A DNA stretch of 64,000 nucleotides, taken from assembly GCF_002009425.1 (NCBI RefSeq), contig NZ_CP019936.1:3707297-3771296 (forward strand), read 5' to 3'. Under the pieces are notes generated by a model, which was not told the origin of the DNA, made no database searches, and saw only the letters and a program-made list of their open reading frames with translations. This stretch comes from Thiosocius teredinicola (GTDB lineage: Bacteria; Pseudomonadota; Gammaproteobacteria; Chromatiales; Chromatiaceae). Shown one piece after another: positions 18,076 to 26,913 of this stretch; the stretch's first letter is position 1, and every line of letters starts with the position of its first letter. The translations under genes were made by a program, and so were the position numbers.

Positions 18076-18360
18076 TCAAATGGGCAGCGAGTCGTCGACG
18101 CTGGAGTGCCGGCGGCGAGACGAACCGCCTTCGCGCAAACGATCCACCAACAGGCGCATCTCAGACAATTCGTGCTCCGGCAGACCGAAACGCAGGTAGC
18201 GGTCGACCACCGTCAATAGCGACTCGAGGTCCTGGCAGCGATCGTTCAGGTAGTGCAGCGCAATGGCCACGTGGTGCGGGTCGTCATTCTGTGCACGCAT
18301 GGCATCGGCGGCGCACAGGGCCTCGGCGAGTTCATCGGCATCGGGTTTTTGCAGGCTCAT
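18076..18360 (-). CDS. Small uncharacterised protein in the PilZ-stator operon
   Basis: The 94-residue acidic, mostly helical protein (MSLQKPDADELAEALCAADA) has a basic-then-acidic C-terminus (SSRRRHSSVDDSLPI). It has no signal or membrane segment. Its ATG overlaps the stop of the PilZ gene as ATGA, so it is translationally coupled and belongs to the pomA-pomB-pilZ unit. I do not recognise its family. An accessory role in motor or c-di-GMP signalling is inferred from context only. Confidence 0.7.
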   Translation of the reverse strand: MSLQKPDADELAEALCAADAMRAQNDDPHHVAIALHYLNDRCQDLESLLTVVDRYLRFGLPEHELSEMRLLVDRLREGGSSRRRHSSVDDSLPI

Positions 18361-18968
18361 AGCTCTTCGTCTTCGTTGCGATCACGCAGCTGACGGCTCT
18401 GACAACGCAGCAAATGCCGGATCAGCAACTCGCGATCCTGTTCTCGGATATGGGAAAATTCCATGCGGACCAGATACTTACCACCTTCGCCCTCTTCCAC
18501 GGGGCTGCACTCTACGACCGTGCCGTAGATCATCAGGCCGGTGAAAGACGGAAACAGCAGCAGACGGATCTCCAGTTCGGTGCCCGGTTCGTAGATCTCG
18601 TCGACCACCGCGCTCATACCACCGGCGCTCAGGTTGACGGCGGTGGCCGCTTCAGCCGCCAGTTCCGGCTCTTGGGCGATGAAGGCGCGCCCGATGACCT
18701 CGATCTTCTGGTCGATCGCCCGCAAGTAGGCGGCCAGATCGGCGTCGCGGTTTTCGATCCGCCGCAGGCTGGCGGTCATCTGCGCAGTGATCGCGGTCAG
18801 GCTCGACATCACTGTGAACGACCCCGCCAGGTCGTGATCGAGTCGATCCAGACGTGCCGCCAGTTCTTCCGGCGGTACGCGCCGCAGACTCATGCGTACC
18901 GTGTCGTCGATACGAAAATAGCTGCGTCTTTCCTCGTTGGCCGTTGCCTGCGTCGGTTCGTCACTCAT
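18357..18968 (-). CDS. PilZ-domain protein (probable c-di-GMP-responsive)
   Basis: The 203-residue protein starts at ATG 18968 (MSDEPTQ), overlapping pomB by eight bases. Near the N-terminus, RRSYFRIDDTVRMSLR carries an Arg-rich motif like the RxxxR of PilZ domains. A helical segment follows (about 35-100), then a beta region with NLSAGGMSAVVDE, the second PilZ c-di-GMP-binding motif (D/NxSxxG). The C-terminus, RMEFSHIREQDRELLIRHLLR, is also PilZ-like. Its place directly after the stator genes suggests it tunes motility through c-di-GMP. Confidence 0.82.
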   Translation of the reverse strand: MSDEPTQATANEERRSYFRIDDTVRMSLRRVPPEELAARLDRLDHDLAGSFTVMSSLTAITAQMTASLRRIENRDADLAAYLRAIDQKIEVIGRAFIAQEPELAAEAATAVNLSAGGMSAVVDEIYEPGTELEIRLLLFPSFTGLMIYGTVVECSPVEEGEGGKYLVRMEFSHIREQDRELLIRHLLRCQSRQLRDRNEDEEL

Positions 18969-19938
18969 TTTCGCCACTCTCGGGGCCTTGCGGACCCAGT
19001 TCCTGAATGTCATCGAAATTTTCGCCGACCGCACGCGACAGGATCAGCTCGACCCGGCGGTTCTTCGCGCGGTTCTGCGGCGAATCGTTCGCCACCAGCG
19101 GGTGGGTGTCGGCAAAGCCTTGCACCACCACCCGGTTCTCGGCGATGTCTTTGTTGCGCAGCAACGAATGCAGCACGGTAACCGCGCGCGCCGAGGACAG
19201 CTCCCAGTTGGAGCGGAAACGCCCGGTTCGAATCGGGATATTGTCGGTATGACCGGCCACCATGATCTTGCCGGGCTTGGGCGCCAGCACCTTGCTGATG
19301 CGGTCCATCACCTTGTGAAAGTCCGGATCCAGACTGGCGCTGCCGGAACCGAACGAGCCTTTCTCCTGGATGCGGATAATGATCGTGCCTTCCTTCTTCT
19401 CGAGGGTGACCAGGCCGGCTTCTACCTCGGGATCGAGCGAGTCCTGGAGTTCGGCAAACTGCTCGGCCAGGTCTTTCTCCATCTGTTCCTGCGCCGCCTG
19501 CATCGCCAACTGCTCGTCGATGTCTTGCTGTTGTTCGGCGCTCAGCTGCTGCTGATCTCTGATGTCCTGCTGTTTTTCCTGCTGCTCGTTCTCGCCCTCG
19601 TCGGGCTTGTCCTTTTCGGCGTCGTGCATCTTCAGATGCTTTTCTTCGACCTCGCTGGTCTCCTGGCGGATCTCGGTGATCACCGCCTGCTCGGAAACCG
19701 TCGGACTCCATTCCATCTTGATCACGCTGACGCCCTTGACGATCTCCGCAGCGGGAATCTCGCGCTGCACGCCGAACGCATCGCGCATCGATTCAGCCAT
19801 TTTTTTGAAGCGCACGGCATCGATCGTGGCGAACGACAGCAGCAGCACGAAGAAGCACATCAACAGCGACATCAGGTCGGCGAAGGTGCCCATCCATGGC
19901 GGCAGGCCTTCTTCGCATTTCGGGCAATCGTCTGCCAT
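18961..19938 (-). CDS. pomB: Flagellar stator protein PomB/MotB (Na+-type)
   Basis: The 325-residue inner-membrane protein has one N-terminal helix (about 17-40) containing PPWMGTFADLMSLLMCFFVLLLSF. Asp21 is the family's ion-carrying aspartate. A very Gln/Glu-rich segment (about 90-160) resembles a coiled coil, and a C-terminal OmpA peptidoglycan-binding domain contains VAGHTDNIPIRTGRFRSNWELSSARA. The MADDCPKCEEGLPPWM start resembles PomB rather than MotB, suggesting sodium coupling. This is an inference. It follows pomA by 11 bases. Confidence 0.88.
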   Translation of the reverse strand: MADDCPKCEEGLPPWMGTFADLMSLLMCFFVLLLSFATIDAVRFKKMAESMRDAFGVQREIPAAEIVKGVSVIKMEWSPTVSEQAVITEIRQETSEVEEKHLKMHDAEKDKPDEGENEQQEKQQDIRDQQQLSAEQQQDIDEQLAMQAAQEQMEKDLAEQFAELQDSLDPEVEAGLVTLEKKEGTIIIRIQEKGSFGSGSASLDPDFHKVMDRISKVLAPKPGKIMVAGHTDNIPIRTGRFRSNWELSSARAVTVLHSLLRNKDIAENRVVVQGFADTHPLVANDSPQNRAKNRRVELILSRAVGENFDDIQELGPQGPESGENE

Positions 19939-19949
19939 CTAATGCGACC

Positions 19950-20705
19950 TCACTCGCCTTCGACGCGCTTCTTCGGTGGTAGATACGTGCCGAGCAGTTG
20001 CTCCAGCACCTTCGGGTTCATGCCCTCCTGGATGCCGGCGATGGTTTCGAGGATCAGGGATTTGTTGGTCTGCTCCAACTCGCTGGCGCGGCCGAGCTTG
20101 TCGGCCATTGGCTGGGCAAAGGCGTTCGCGATGACGGCGCCGTACAGCGTGGTCAGCAGGGCCACCGCCATTGCCGGACCGATCGCCGCGGGATCGGACA
20201 TGTTCGCCAGCATCTGCACCAGGCCGACCAGGGTACCGATCATGCCCATCGCCGGTGCCATCACCGCCATGTTCTTGAACATGCGCTGACCGACCTCGTG
20301 GCGCTGAATGGTCAGGTCGATGTCCTTGGTCAGCATCTTCTGCACCAGCGCCGGATCGTGGCCGTCGACGCACAATCCGATGCCTTTTTGCATGAATTCG
20401 TTGGAGATCTCCTGGCCTTCGAGTGCCAGCAAGCCGTTCTTGCGCGCGACGTCGGCCAGGCCGACCGCTTCTTCGATCAGTTTCTTGGGGTCGTCTACCT
20501 TGTACAGGAATGCTTTCAGGCCGATGGCGAACGAGCCGAGAAAGTCGGCCAGCGAGACCTGCATCAGGGTCACCATGAAGGTGCCGCCGACAACAATGAG
20601 AATGGACGGGACGTTGACGAACAACATCACATCGCCGCCAGTGGCGATTGCGCCGATAATAATGCCGAAGCCGCCGAGCAGGCCGACGAGCGTAGCGATA
20701 TCCAC
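19950..20705 (-). CDS. pomA: Flagellar stator protein PomA/MotA
   Basis: This 251-residue four-helix stator subunit starts at GTG 20705, behind a strong AGGAGG site. It has helices at about 4-25, 30-50, 147-168 and 180-200, and the cytoplasmic loop that contacts FliG (DPKKLIEEAVGLADVARKNGLLALEG). The APAMGMIGTLVGLVQMLANM and VALLTTLYGAVIANAF segments are characteristic of PomA. It heads the pomA-pomB-pilZ-small-protein unit. Confidence 0.92.
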   Translation of the reverse strand: MDIATLVGLLGGFGIIIGAIATGGDVMLFVNVPSILIVVGGTFMVTLMQVSLADFLGSFAIGLKAFLYKVDDPKKLIEEAVGLADVARKNGLLALEGQEISNEFMQKGIGLCVDGHDPALVQKMLTKDIDLTIQRHEVGQRMFKNMAVMAPAMGMIGTLVGLVQMLANMSDPAAIGPAMAVALLTTLYGAVIANAFAQPMADKLGRASELEQTNKSLILETIAGIQEGMNPKVLEQLLGTYLPPKKRVEGE

Positions 20706-20810
20706 CGATTAACCTCCTAGAGAACGAACTCCGGCGACACCGTCCCTGCCGGCGGCGCGAGTTCATGTGCTGCGTAGCGGATGTGGCGGCGAAAACTTTA
20801 GTTCTACGCC

Positions 20811-21076
20811 AGGGCCTGTTAGCACGACTTGGATGCGCCGCGTTAAGCCTGAAAGGCGGCGAGACCAGGCGCGAGGAGAGAGGTTTGGCGGGCTAAATGA
20901 ACGACGAGCAACGCCGAATCGCTGGCTTTCAGGCTTAACCCGTCGGGCCGGACCGATTTTCCCTCTGCCAGTGTTGCGTTTCGCTTATTTAGCCCGGCTA
21001 AACTTCGCTCAACGCGCCTTGCCAGACGAAAAATCGGCCATCGGCGCGGTGCATCCAAGTCGTGTTAACAGGCCCT
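20811..21076. mobile_element. MITE-like inverted-repeat element
   Basis: A 266-base element is bounded by 26-base terminal inverted repeats at 20811-20836 (starts AGGGCCTGTTAGCACGACTT) and 21051-21076 (ends AACAGGCCCT), with one mismatch. A further perfect 14-base inverted repeat, GTTAAGCCTGAAAG / CTTTCAGGCTTAAC, lies inside (20842-20855 and 20928-20941). The arms also share shorter blocks such as GGGCTAAAT and GCAAC in inverted order, so the whole piece could fold as one long hairpin. It has no transposase-sized frame of its own. No convincing target duplication is visible. Confidence 0.75.
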
Positions 21077-21084
21077 TGGTTCTT

Positions 21085-21939
21085 ATGAGCGAAATTCAGA
21101 AGCGATCGATCTTGGTGACAGGCTGCTCCAGCGGCATTGGCCGCTGCGTGGCGTTGGGTCTTAACGCACGTGGCCATCGGGTGATCGCCAGCGCCCGCAA
21201 ACCGGAAGACATCGAGGCGTTGCGCGAGGCCGGCCTGGAGGCAATCGAGCTGCACCTGGACCGTCCCGAATCCGTTCGCACCGCCGCCGAACAGGTGCTC
21301 GCCACGACCGAAGGCCGCCTTTACGGCCTGTTCAACAATGGCGCCTACGGCCAACCCGGGGCGGTGGAAGATTTGACCTGGGAGGTCCTCGAAGCCCAGC
21401 TGCGCACCAACCTGTTGGGCACGCATGAGCTGACGCGCCTGATCTTGCCGAGCATGCGTCGCCACGGCGAAGGTCGCATCATTCACAACAGCTCGGTGCT
21501 GGGGCTGGTTGCGATGGCCTATCGCGGCGCCTACAACTGTTCGAAGTTCGCGCTCGAAGGGCTGAGCGACACGCTGCGCCTGGAGCTGCACGACAGCGGC
21601 ATCCATGTGAGCCTGATCGAACCGGGGCCGATCAGCAGCCGCTTCCGCGAGAACGCATTCCGCCACTACAAGGCGAACATCGACGCTGAAAACAGTGCCC
21701 ACCGCGACAACTACCGGGCAATGGAGGCGCGTCTCGCGCATAAAGGCGATACCAGCCGTTTCACCCTGCCGCCGGAGGCCGTGCTGGAGAAAGTGATCCA
21801 CGCGCTGGAAAGCGATAGACCCCGCGCGCGTTACCCGGTAACCACACCCACGGTGTTGTTCAACGTGCTGCGGCGCTTCCTCGGCACCCGGCAGATGGAC
21901 TGGATACTACGCAAGGCGTCGGGCGGCGGGGCACGCTGA
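21085..21939 (+). CDS. Short-chain dehydrogenase/reductase
   Basis: The 284-residue classical SDR has the cofactor motif TGCSSGIG (12-19), NNGAYG (84-89), and the catalytic Ser136/137, Tyr150 and Lys154 (YNCSK). The overall pattern resembles YbbO-type oxidoreductases. I chose ATG 21085 (MSEIQKRSILVTG). The long frame back to 20767 runs through the MITE-like element. The element ends eight bases before this ATG, leaving no good ribosome-binding site, so expression may now depend on the element. The substrate is unknown. Confidence 0.87.
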   Translation: MSEIQKRSILVTGCSSGIGRCVALGLNARGHRVIASARKPEDIEALREAGLEAIELHLDRPESVRTAAEQVLATTEGRLYGLFNNGAYGQPGAVEDLTWEVLEAQLRTNLLGTHELTRLILPSMRRHGEGRIIHNSSVLGLVAMAYRGAYNCSKFALEGLSDTLRLELHDSGIHVSLIEPGPISSRFRENAFRHYKANIDAENSAHRDNYRAMEARLAHKGDTSRFTLPPEAVLEKVIHALESDRPRARYPVTTPTVLFNVLRRFLGTRQMDWILRKASGGGAR

Positions 21940-21947
21940 ATACGCGT

Positions 21948-23522
21948 TCAGGTCTGCGCGAAGTAGTCGGCGAGGAAACGGTCGAAGTCGACTTGGGGCT
22001 GGGCTTCGAACGCCGCCTGTTCGGCGAGCGACTTCTCGGTCGCGGCATCGAGTTCTTTGATCCGCTCCGGCGACAGCGCGTGCTGCAGGAAATAGCGCTG
22101 ATGTTGGAACGACAGCCGATGGGCGAATTGGTAGAAGCTCTCGCCCTTGTCGCGCATCTCGTCGAGCATCGTGGCCGACGGCGTCAGGCGCGGATCGCGG
22201 ACCTTCGCAATCTGCATATCCACCGCGTCTTCGAACCAGGCCCCACCTTCGATGTCATCGAGCGCTTCGCACACCGGCAGCATCGACTCGAGGATCTCCA
22301 GCGCCCAACCGCGCATCGGCAGACGAACGTCGCGGTGGTACAAGGTGAGTCGCGGTTCGCGTCCGCGGTGCGCGACATCGAGCAGATTACGGTCGATCTC
22401 GCGCTTCTCGCCGACGCTGACCAACGGGCTGTCGGCCAGCAGGCAGTACATCAGGAACACCTCGAGGAAGCGTCCCTGAGTCTCGTCCAGGCCGAGCGGA
22501 TGATAGGCATTGACGTCCAACGAACGCAGCTCGATGTAGCGGATACCGCGTTTCTTCAGCGCCAGGCTCGGCTTTTCGAAGCCCTCAAGCACCTGCTTGG
22601 GCCGCACGGTGCTGTAGTACTCGTTTTCGATCTGCAGGATGTTGGCGTTGAGCTGCCGGTAGTCGTCCCCGACCTTCACCCCGAGCGCCTCCCAGGCCTC
22701 GGCCGGCTGCATCGTCGCGCGCAGCAGACTCTCGGCGTACGAGTGCACGTCGTTGTAGCAGGCCTTGATACCAAGACCCTCTTCACGGCTGTTCTGGTAG
22801 CCGATGTCGCCCATGCGCAGCGACGTGGCATGGGGCGCATAGTAGGTCGTCTCATCGAACGACGGCAGGTTGGTCGCCTGGCCGAGAAAGAACGACTTGC
22901 ACACCGCCGGCGACGCACCGAACAGGTACGGAATCAGCCAGCCGTAGCGCTGCAGGTTACGGATCTGCCCCATGTAACGCGCATCGCGAAACGCCCGCAG
23001 GCTGCCCTCGCCCCCTTCGATCTTGTGCAGCGCCGGCCATAGCGCCTCGGCGAAAGACCAGTTGAAGTGCACCCCGGCAATCACCTGCATCACCCGCCCA
23101 TAGCGGTGACCCAGACCAACCCGGTACAGGTGTTTCATACGGCCCGCGCTGGAGGTACCGTAGTGCGCGATCGGGATATTCTCGTCACCCGCCAGAACGC
23201 ACGGCATGCTCGTCGCCCACAGGATCTCGTCATCCAGATGACGGTAGACGTAGGCCTGCAGATCAGCCAGATAGTCGAGCGCCGATTGCACGTCGGTCAT
23301 CGGCGGCGTGATGAACTCCATCAAAGCTTCGGAGTAATCGGTCGTTATATCTGGATGAGTAAGAGCCGATCCAAGCGCCTTCGGGTGCGGTGTCAATGCG
23401 ATGCCGCCCGTCGTGGCAACGCGCAGACTCTCTTTTTCGAGCCCGAAGCGGCCATCGCGCAGTAGTTGAATATCGGCTTCACCGGCAAGCTGCGTCAGCC
23501 GGTTACGAACAGAGTTGAGCAA
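21948..23522 (-). CDS. gshA: Glutamate-cysteine ligase GshA
   Basis: The 524-residue enzyme performs the first step of glutathione synthesis, the ATP-dependent joining of glutamate and cysteine. It has the type I gammaproteobacterial GshA pattern: RDGRFGLEKESLRV near the start, LTHPDITTDYSEALMEFITPP, IAGVHFNWSF, RYGWLIPYLFGASPAVCKSF, and RGIRYIELRSLDVNAYHPLG. It converges with the SDR gene with eight bases between the two stops. Confidence 0.96.
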   Translation of the reverse strand: MLNSVRNRLTQLAGEADIQLLRDGRFGLEKESLRVATTGGIALTPHPKALGSALTHPDITTDYSEALMEFITPPMTDVQSALDYLADLQAYVYRHLDDEILWATSMPCVLAGDENIPIAHYGTSSAGRMKHLYRVGLGHRYGRVMQVIAGVHFNWSFAEALWPALHKIEGGEGSLRAFRDARYMGQIRNLQRYGWLIPYLFGASPAVCKSFFLGQATNLPSFDETTYYAPHATSLRMGDIGYQNSREEGLGIKACYNDVHSYAESLLRATMQPAEAWEALGVKVGDDYRQLNANILQIENEYYSTVRPKQVLEGFEKPSLALKKRGIRYIELRSLDVNAYHPLGLDETQGRFLEVFLMYCLLADSPLVSVGEKREIDRNLLDVAHRGREPRLTLYHRDVRLPMRGWALEILESMLPVCEALDDIEGGAWFEDAVDMQIAKVRDPRLTPSATMLDEMRDKGESFYQFAHRLSFQHQRYFLQHALSPERIKELDAATEKSLAEQAAFEAQPQVDFDRFLADYFAQT

Positions 23523-23628
23523 CAGTGTCTCCCGAAGAGGCAGGGAAGGCGCGCGATTATAACCCGGTGCACAATTTCATCGCTGCCGGGTTTGCGAACA
23601 AAGGTAACCTGAGCCATGATTAAGAGCC

Positions 23629-24555
23629 ATGCAAACGCGTAAGCTTGTACTCGCATCCGCACTGAGTTCCCTACTTGCATTGTCGACGGCATCCGTCTGG
23701 GCCGAGAGCCCCAACGGCAGCCGCGCACTACGCCTGTGGGAGCAACTCGAAACCACCAAACTCGATCTGCGTTCGAAAGCAGCCTTGGTGGTGGACCGCT
23801 TCGGCAACACGCTGTATGAGCGCGAGGCGAATCGCGCGATGCCGATTGCATCGGTGACCAAGCTGATGACTGCCATGGTCATTCTTGACGCCAAGCTACC
23901 CGGCGACGAGATGATCGAGATCACCGATGCCGATCGCGACATGCGCAAGATGACCGGCTCGCGCCTGCGGGTCGGATCTCGCCTGACACGCCACCAGTTG
24001 CTCACGCTGGCGCTGATGTCGTCGGAGAATCGTGCGGCGGCCGCGTTGGGTCGAACCTACCCCGGCGGTCTGGGGGCTTTCATCAAGGCGATGAACGCGA
24101 AGGCCACTGAACTGGGCATGAGCCAATCGCAGTTCGTCGACCCGGCCGGACTGGACGCGGGAAACATGGCATCGGCCCAGGATCTTGCGCAGATGGTGTT
24201 CGCTGCGATGCAATACGAAGGCATCCGCCAAGCGACCACGCGCCCCGAGATGTACGTCAGCCCGCAGCAGGGTCGCGGCTCGCTGCGCTACCTGAACACC
24301 AACCGCCTGTTGCGCAGCGGCAAGTGGGATATCCAGATTACCAAGACGGGTTACATCAACGAGGCCGGTCGATGCCTGGTGATGCATACCGAGTTCAACG
24401 GCACACCGACCGTGCTGGTGCTGCTGAACTCCTTCGGCAAGCTGACGCCGTTCGGCGATGCCAATCGGGTGCGTAAATGGATCGAGAAAGGTGTCGACCG
24501 CTCGATTCACAAGAGCGCCAACAGCACGCCGCACGGTGACGCGGCGAATAGCTGA
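23629..24555 (+). CDS. pbpG: D-alanyl-D-alanine endopeptidase (PBP7 type)
   Basis: This 308-residue periplasmic peptidase of the S11 family cleaves peptidoglycan cross-links. It has a signal peptide (about 1-25), the active-site tetrad SVTK (75-78), SEN (132-134) and KTG (239-241). The TGSRLRVGSRLTRHQLLTLALM stretch is typical of PBP7/8. There is no C-terminal amphipathic anchor, unlike PBP5/6. The length agrees with E. coli PbpG (about 310). Confidence 0.93.
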   Translation: MQTRKLVLASALSSLLALSTASVWAESPNGSRALRLWEQLETTKLDLRSKAALVVDRFGNTLYEREANRAMPIASVTKLMTAMVILDAKLPGDEMIEITDADRDMRKMTGSRLRVGSRLTRHQLLTLALMSSENRAAAALGRTYPGGLGAFIKAMNAKATELGMSQSQFVDPAGLDAGNMASAQDLAQMVFAAMQYEGIRQATTRPEMYVSPQQGRGSLRYLNTNRLLRSGKWDIQITKTGYINEAGRCLVMHTEFNGTPTVLVLLNSFGKLTPFGDANRVRKWIEKGVDRSIHKSANSTPHGDAANS

Positions 24556-24593
24556 CACACTCAGCCCGCAGCCTGAACAATAGCGAAGTGATG

Positions 24594-24615
24594 ACGGCCG
24601 ACGACAGTCGGCCGT
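24594..24615. terminator. Convergent hairpin between pbpG and prc
   Basis: A perfect 9-base-pair stem, ACGGCCGAC / GTCGGCCGT, has a four-base loop (24603-24606) and is followed on the plus strand by TTTGCG. It lies in the 72-base gap between converging genes and probably serves both, though the T tract is short. Confidence 0.6.
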
Positions 24616-24627
24616 TTGCGTTCGGTG

Positions 24628-26712
24628 TCAGTTGACCAATGCGGTGCGCGGACGCGTCGAACGAATCTGATCTGCCAGGATATTGGCGGACTCTTCCAAC
24701 ATGATGCGTCGGATACCTTCCTCGTCCTTTTCTTCTTCGGATACGAAACGCTCTTCATCGGCGTCGTCTAGATTATCGAGCGCCGGCAGACCGCGGAACT
24801 CGCGCAGCCGGTTGCGACGGTCCAAACGCACCTGTTCGCGTTCATCCCACTCGGCGCGACGTACCGATTCACGCAGCGACACGGTGTTGCGCTTTTCCAG
24901 GTCGATCAGGTCTTCCTCTTCCTCGATCAGGAAACGGAAACCGGGGTTCTTGGCGATCCGACGCGCCGACGCCTCGCGCAGTTCGGTTACCGACTGCACA
25001 CCGAGCAACTGGTGTTCCGCCGGCTGAATCGATGCCCAGGGCAAGGCATTGTCGAGCGCACGTTCGCCGTGCTCGGCCGCACCTTTGGCGGTCGGATAGA
25101 CGATGTCGGGCATCACGCCGCGGTGCTGCGTGCTGCCGCCCTGTACGCGGAAGAACTGCGCCATGGTCAGGCGAAGGCGCCCGATGTCGTCACGCGAACG
25201 CAGGAAACGGCCGAGATCGACCAGGGTCTGCACGGTGCCCTTGCCAAAAGTCGGTTCACCGAGGATCAGGCCGCGGTTGTAGTCCTGGATTGCACCGGCA
25301 AAGATCTCAGAGGCCGATGCGCTGTTGCGGTCGACCAGCACCGCCAACGGGCCGGCATACACCTGCTCCGGATCGGGGTCGCGCTCGATCTCGACGTTGC
25401 CTGACGAATCCTTGACCTGAACGACCGGCCCCTTCTCAATGAACAATCCGGTCAGTTCGGTGGCCTCGGACAAGGAGCCGCCGCCATTGCGACGCAGGTC
25501 GATGATGATGCCGTCGACCCGATCGGATTGCAGCTTGTCGAGCAGCGCGCGCACGTCGCGCGTGGTGCTGCGGAAATTTTCCACCCCGGCCGCTTGCGCG
25601 CCGAAGTCACGGTAGAAGGCCGGGATCTCGACCACGCCGAGGCGCACGCCTTCAACCTCGATCACCTCGCTCTTGGCTGCCTTGTCTTCGAGCTTGATCT
25701 CGTCGCGGGTCAGCGTGACCTCGCGCGTCCGCCCGCCGATACCCTGACTCTTCGGCAGGATGCTGAGGCGCACGATGCTGTCTTTGGGGCCGCGGATCAG
25801 ATCGACGACGTCCTGCAGGCGCCAGCCGATGACATCTTCCATCTCGCCGCCGTCGCCCTGCGCAACACCGACGATGCGGTCGCCGCTCTTGAGTTCACCG
25901 CTCTTTTCGGCCGGGCCGCCCGGTACCGTGCTTTGAATCTCGGTGAACTCGTTATCGTTGCTTAGCACTGCGCCGATACCTTGCAGCGACAGGCGCATGC
26001 CGATATCGAAATTCTCCGACAGGCGCGGCGACATATAACTGGTGTGTGGTTCGACGCTCAGCGTGAACGCATTGACGAACGCCTGGAATACGTCCTCCGC
26101 GGCCATCTGGCTGACCCGACGGGCGATCCCTTCGTAGCGCTTGCCAAGGGTCTTGTTAATCTCTTTCTCGTCCTTGCCGGACAGGCGCAGAGACAGGATG
26201 TCGTTCTTCACCCGCTTGCGCCACAGATCGTCGAGCGCAGCCCCGTCGGGCATCCACTCGGCCTTGGAGCGGTCGAACTGGTACTGCTCGTCGCGATTGA
26301 AATTGAACTCGTTGCTCTCGAGCAAATCTGTGGCGAAGCCGATGCGATATTCGACCAGCTCGCGGAAACGGCGGAAGATCTGAAACGCCGGCTCGAGTTT
26401 GCCGGTACGCAGGCTGTCATCCAGCTTGTCGCGATAGGCCTCGAACTCCGCGATGTCGGCGGCACTGAAGAAACTGCGGTTGGCGTCCAGCGATTCGAGG
26501 TAACGATCAAAAACCGCGGATGACATGTCGTTGTCGAGGCGCGGTTTGCGGTAGTGAAACTTTTCCATGACCTGGGTGATGATCAGGGCGGTCTGGCGTT
26601 GCTGCTCGTCAGCACGCAGTTCGTCGATCGACACCGTCGTCGGCTTGGCCAATGCACCGCCCGTCACCAGGCAGAAGGCCACAGGCAAAAGAGTCAAAAC
26701 TCGCAGCTTCAT
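24628..26712 (-). CDS. prc: Carboxy-terminal processing protease Prc/Tsp
   Basis: The 694-residue periplasmic S41 protease starts at ATG 26712 with a signal peptide (MKLRVLTLLPVAFC...ALA). An N-terminal helical domain precedes a PDZ domain (about 245-330, starting SLQGIGAVLSNDNEF). The S41 core contains RNGGGSLSEATELTG, the nucleophile region NSASASEIFAGAIQDYNRG (Ser) and the general base TFGKGTVQ (Lys). A long C-terminal helical region follows. Prc trims proteins such as PBP3 and lipoprotein-regulated hydrolases. Confidence 0.95.
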   Translation of the reverse strand: MKLRVLTLLPVAFCLVTGGALAKPTTVSIDELRADEQQRQTALIITQVMEKFHYRKPRLDNDMSSAVFDRYLESLDANRSFFSAADIAEFEAYRDKLDDSLRTGKLEPAFQIFRRFRELVEYRIGFATDLLESNEFNFNRDEQYQFDRSKAEWMPDGAALDDLWRKRVKNDILSLRLSGKDEKEINKTLGKRYEGIARRVSQMAAEDVFQAFVNAFTLSVEPHTSYMSPRLSENFDIGMRLSLQGIGAVLSNDNEFTEIQSTVPGGPAEKSGELKSGDRIVGVAQGDGGEMEDVIGWRLQDVVDLIRGPKDSIVRLSILPKSQGIGGRTREVTLTRDEIKLEDKAAKSEVIEVEGVRLGVVEIPAFYRDFGAQAAGVENFRSTTRDVRALLDKLQSDRVDGIIIDLRRNGGGSLSEATELTGLFIEKGPVVQVKDSSGNVEIERDPDPEQVYAGPLAVLVDRNSASASEIFAGAIQDYNRGLILGEPTFGKGTVQTLVDLGRFLRSRDDIGRLRLTMAQFFRVQGGSTQHRGVMPDIVYPTAKGAAEHGERALDNALPWASIQPAEHQLLGVQSVTELREASARRIAKNPGFRFLIEEEEDLIDLEKRNTVSLRESVRRAEWDEREQVRLDRRNRLREFRGLPALDNLDDADEERFVSEEEKDEEGIRRIMLEESANILADQIRSTRPRTALVN

Positions 26713-26913
26713 ACAGTCACCTCGTCGCGGGCACGGCCGCGCACAACCTACGGCCTCGGGCCGTCGCGAAAATCCACCTTGCCGCACATTGGCCTTTGCA
26801 GCAAGTCTTCAGGCAGTTTAGCGCCTTTGAAAATAAGGGCACGATACCGCGGTTTAAAGCCCCGTAAACAGCGGGTTTTCCCCGGTTTAGGGTCTATATC
26901 GGCAATTTGCGGA

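Noticed and set aside
20767-21084. N-terminal extension of the SDR protein through the inverted-repeat element
   Set aside because: The added residues are encoded by the mobile-like element and do not resemble SDR sequence; the conserved start MSEIQKRSILVTG is at 21085.
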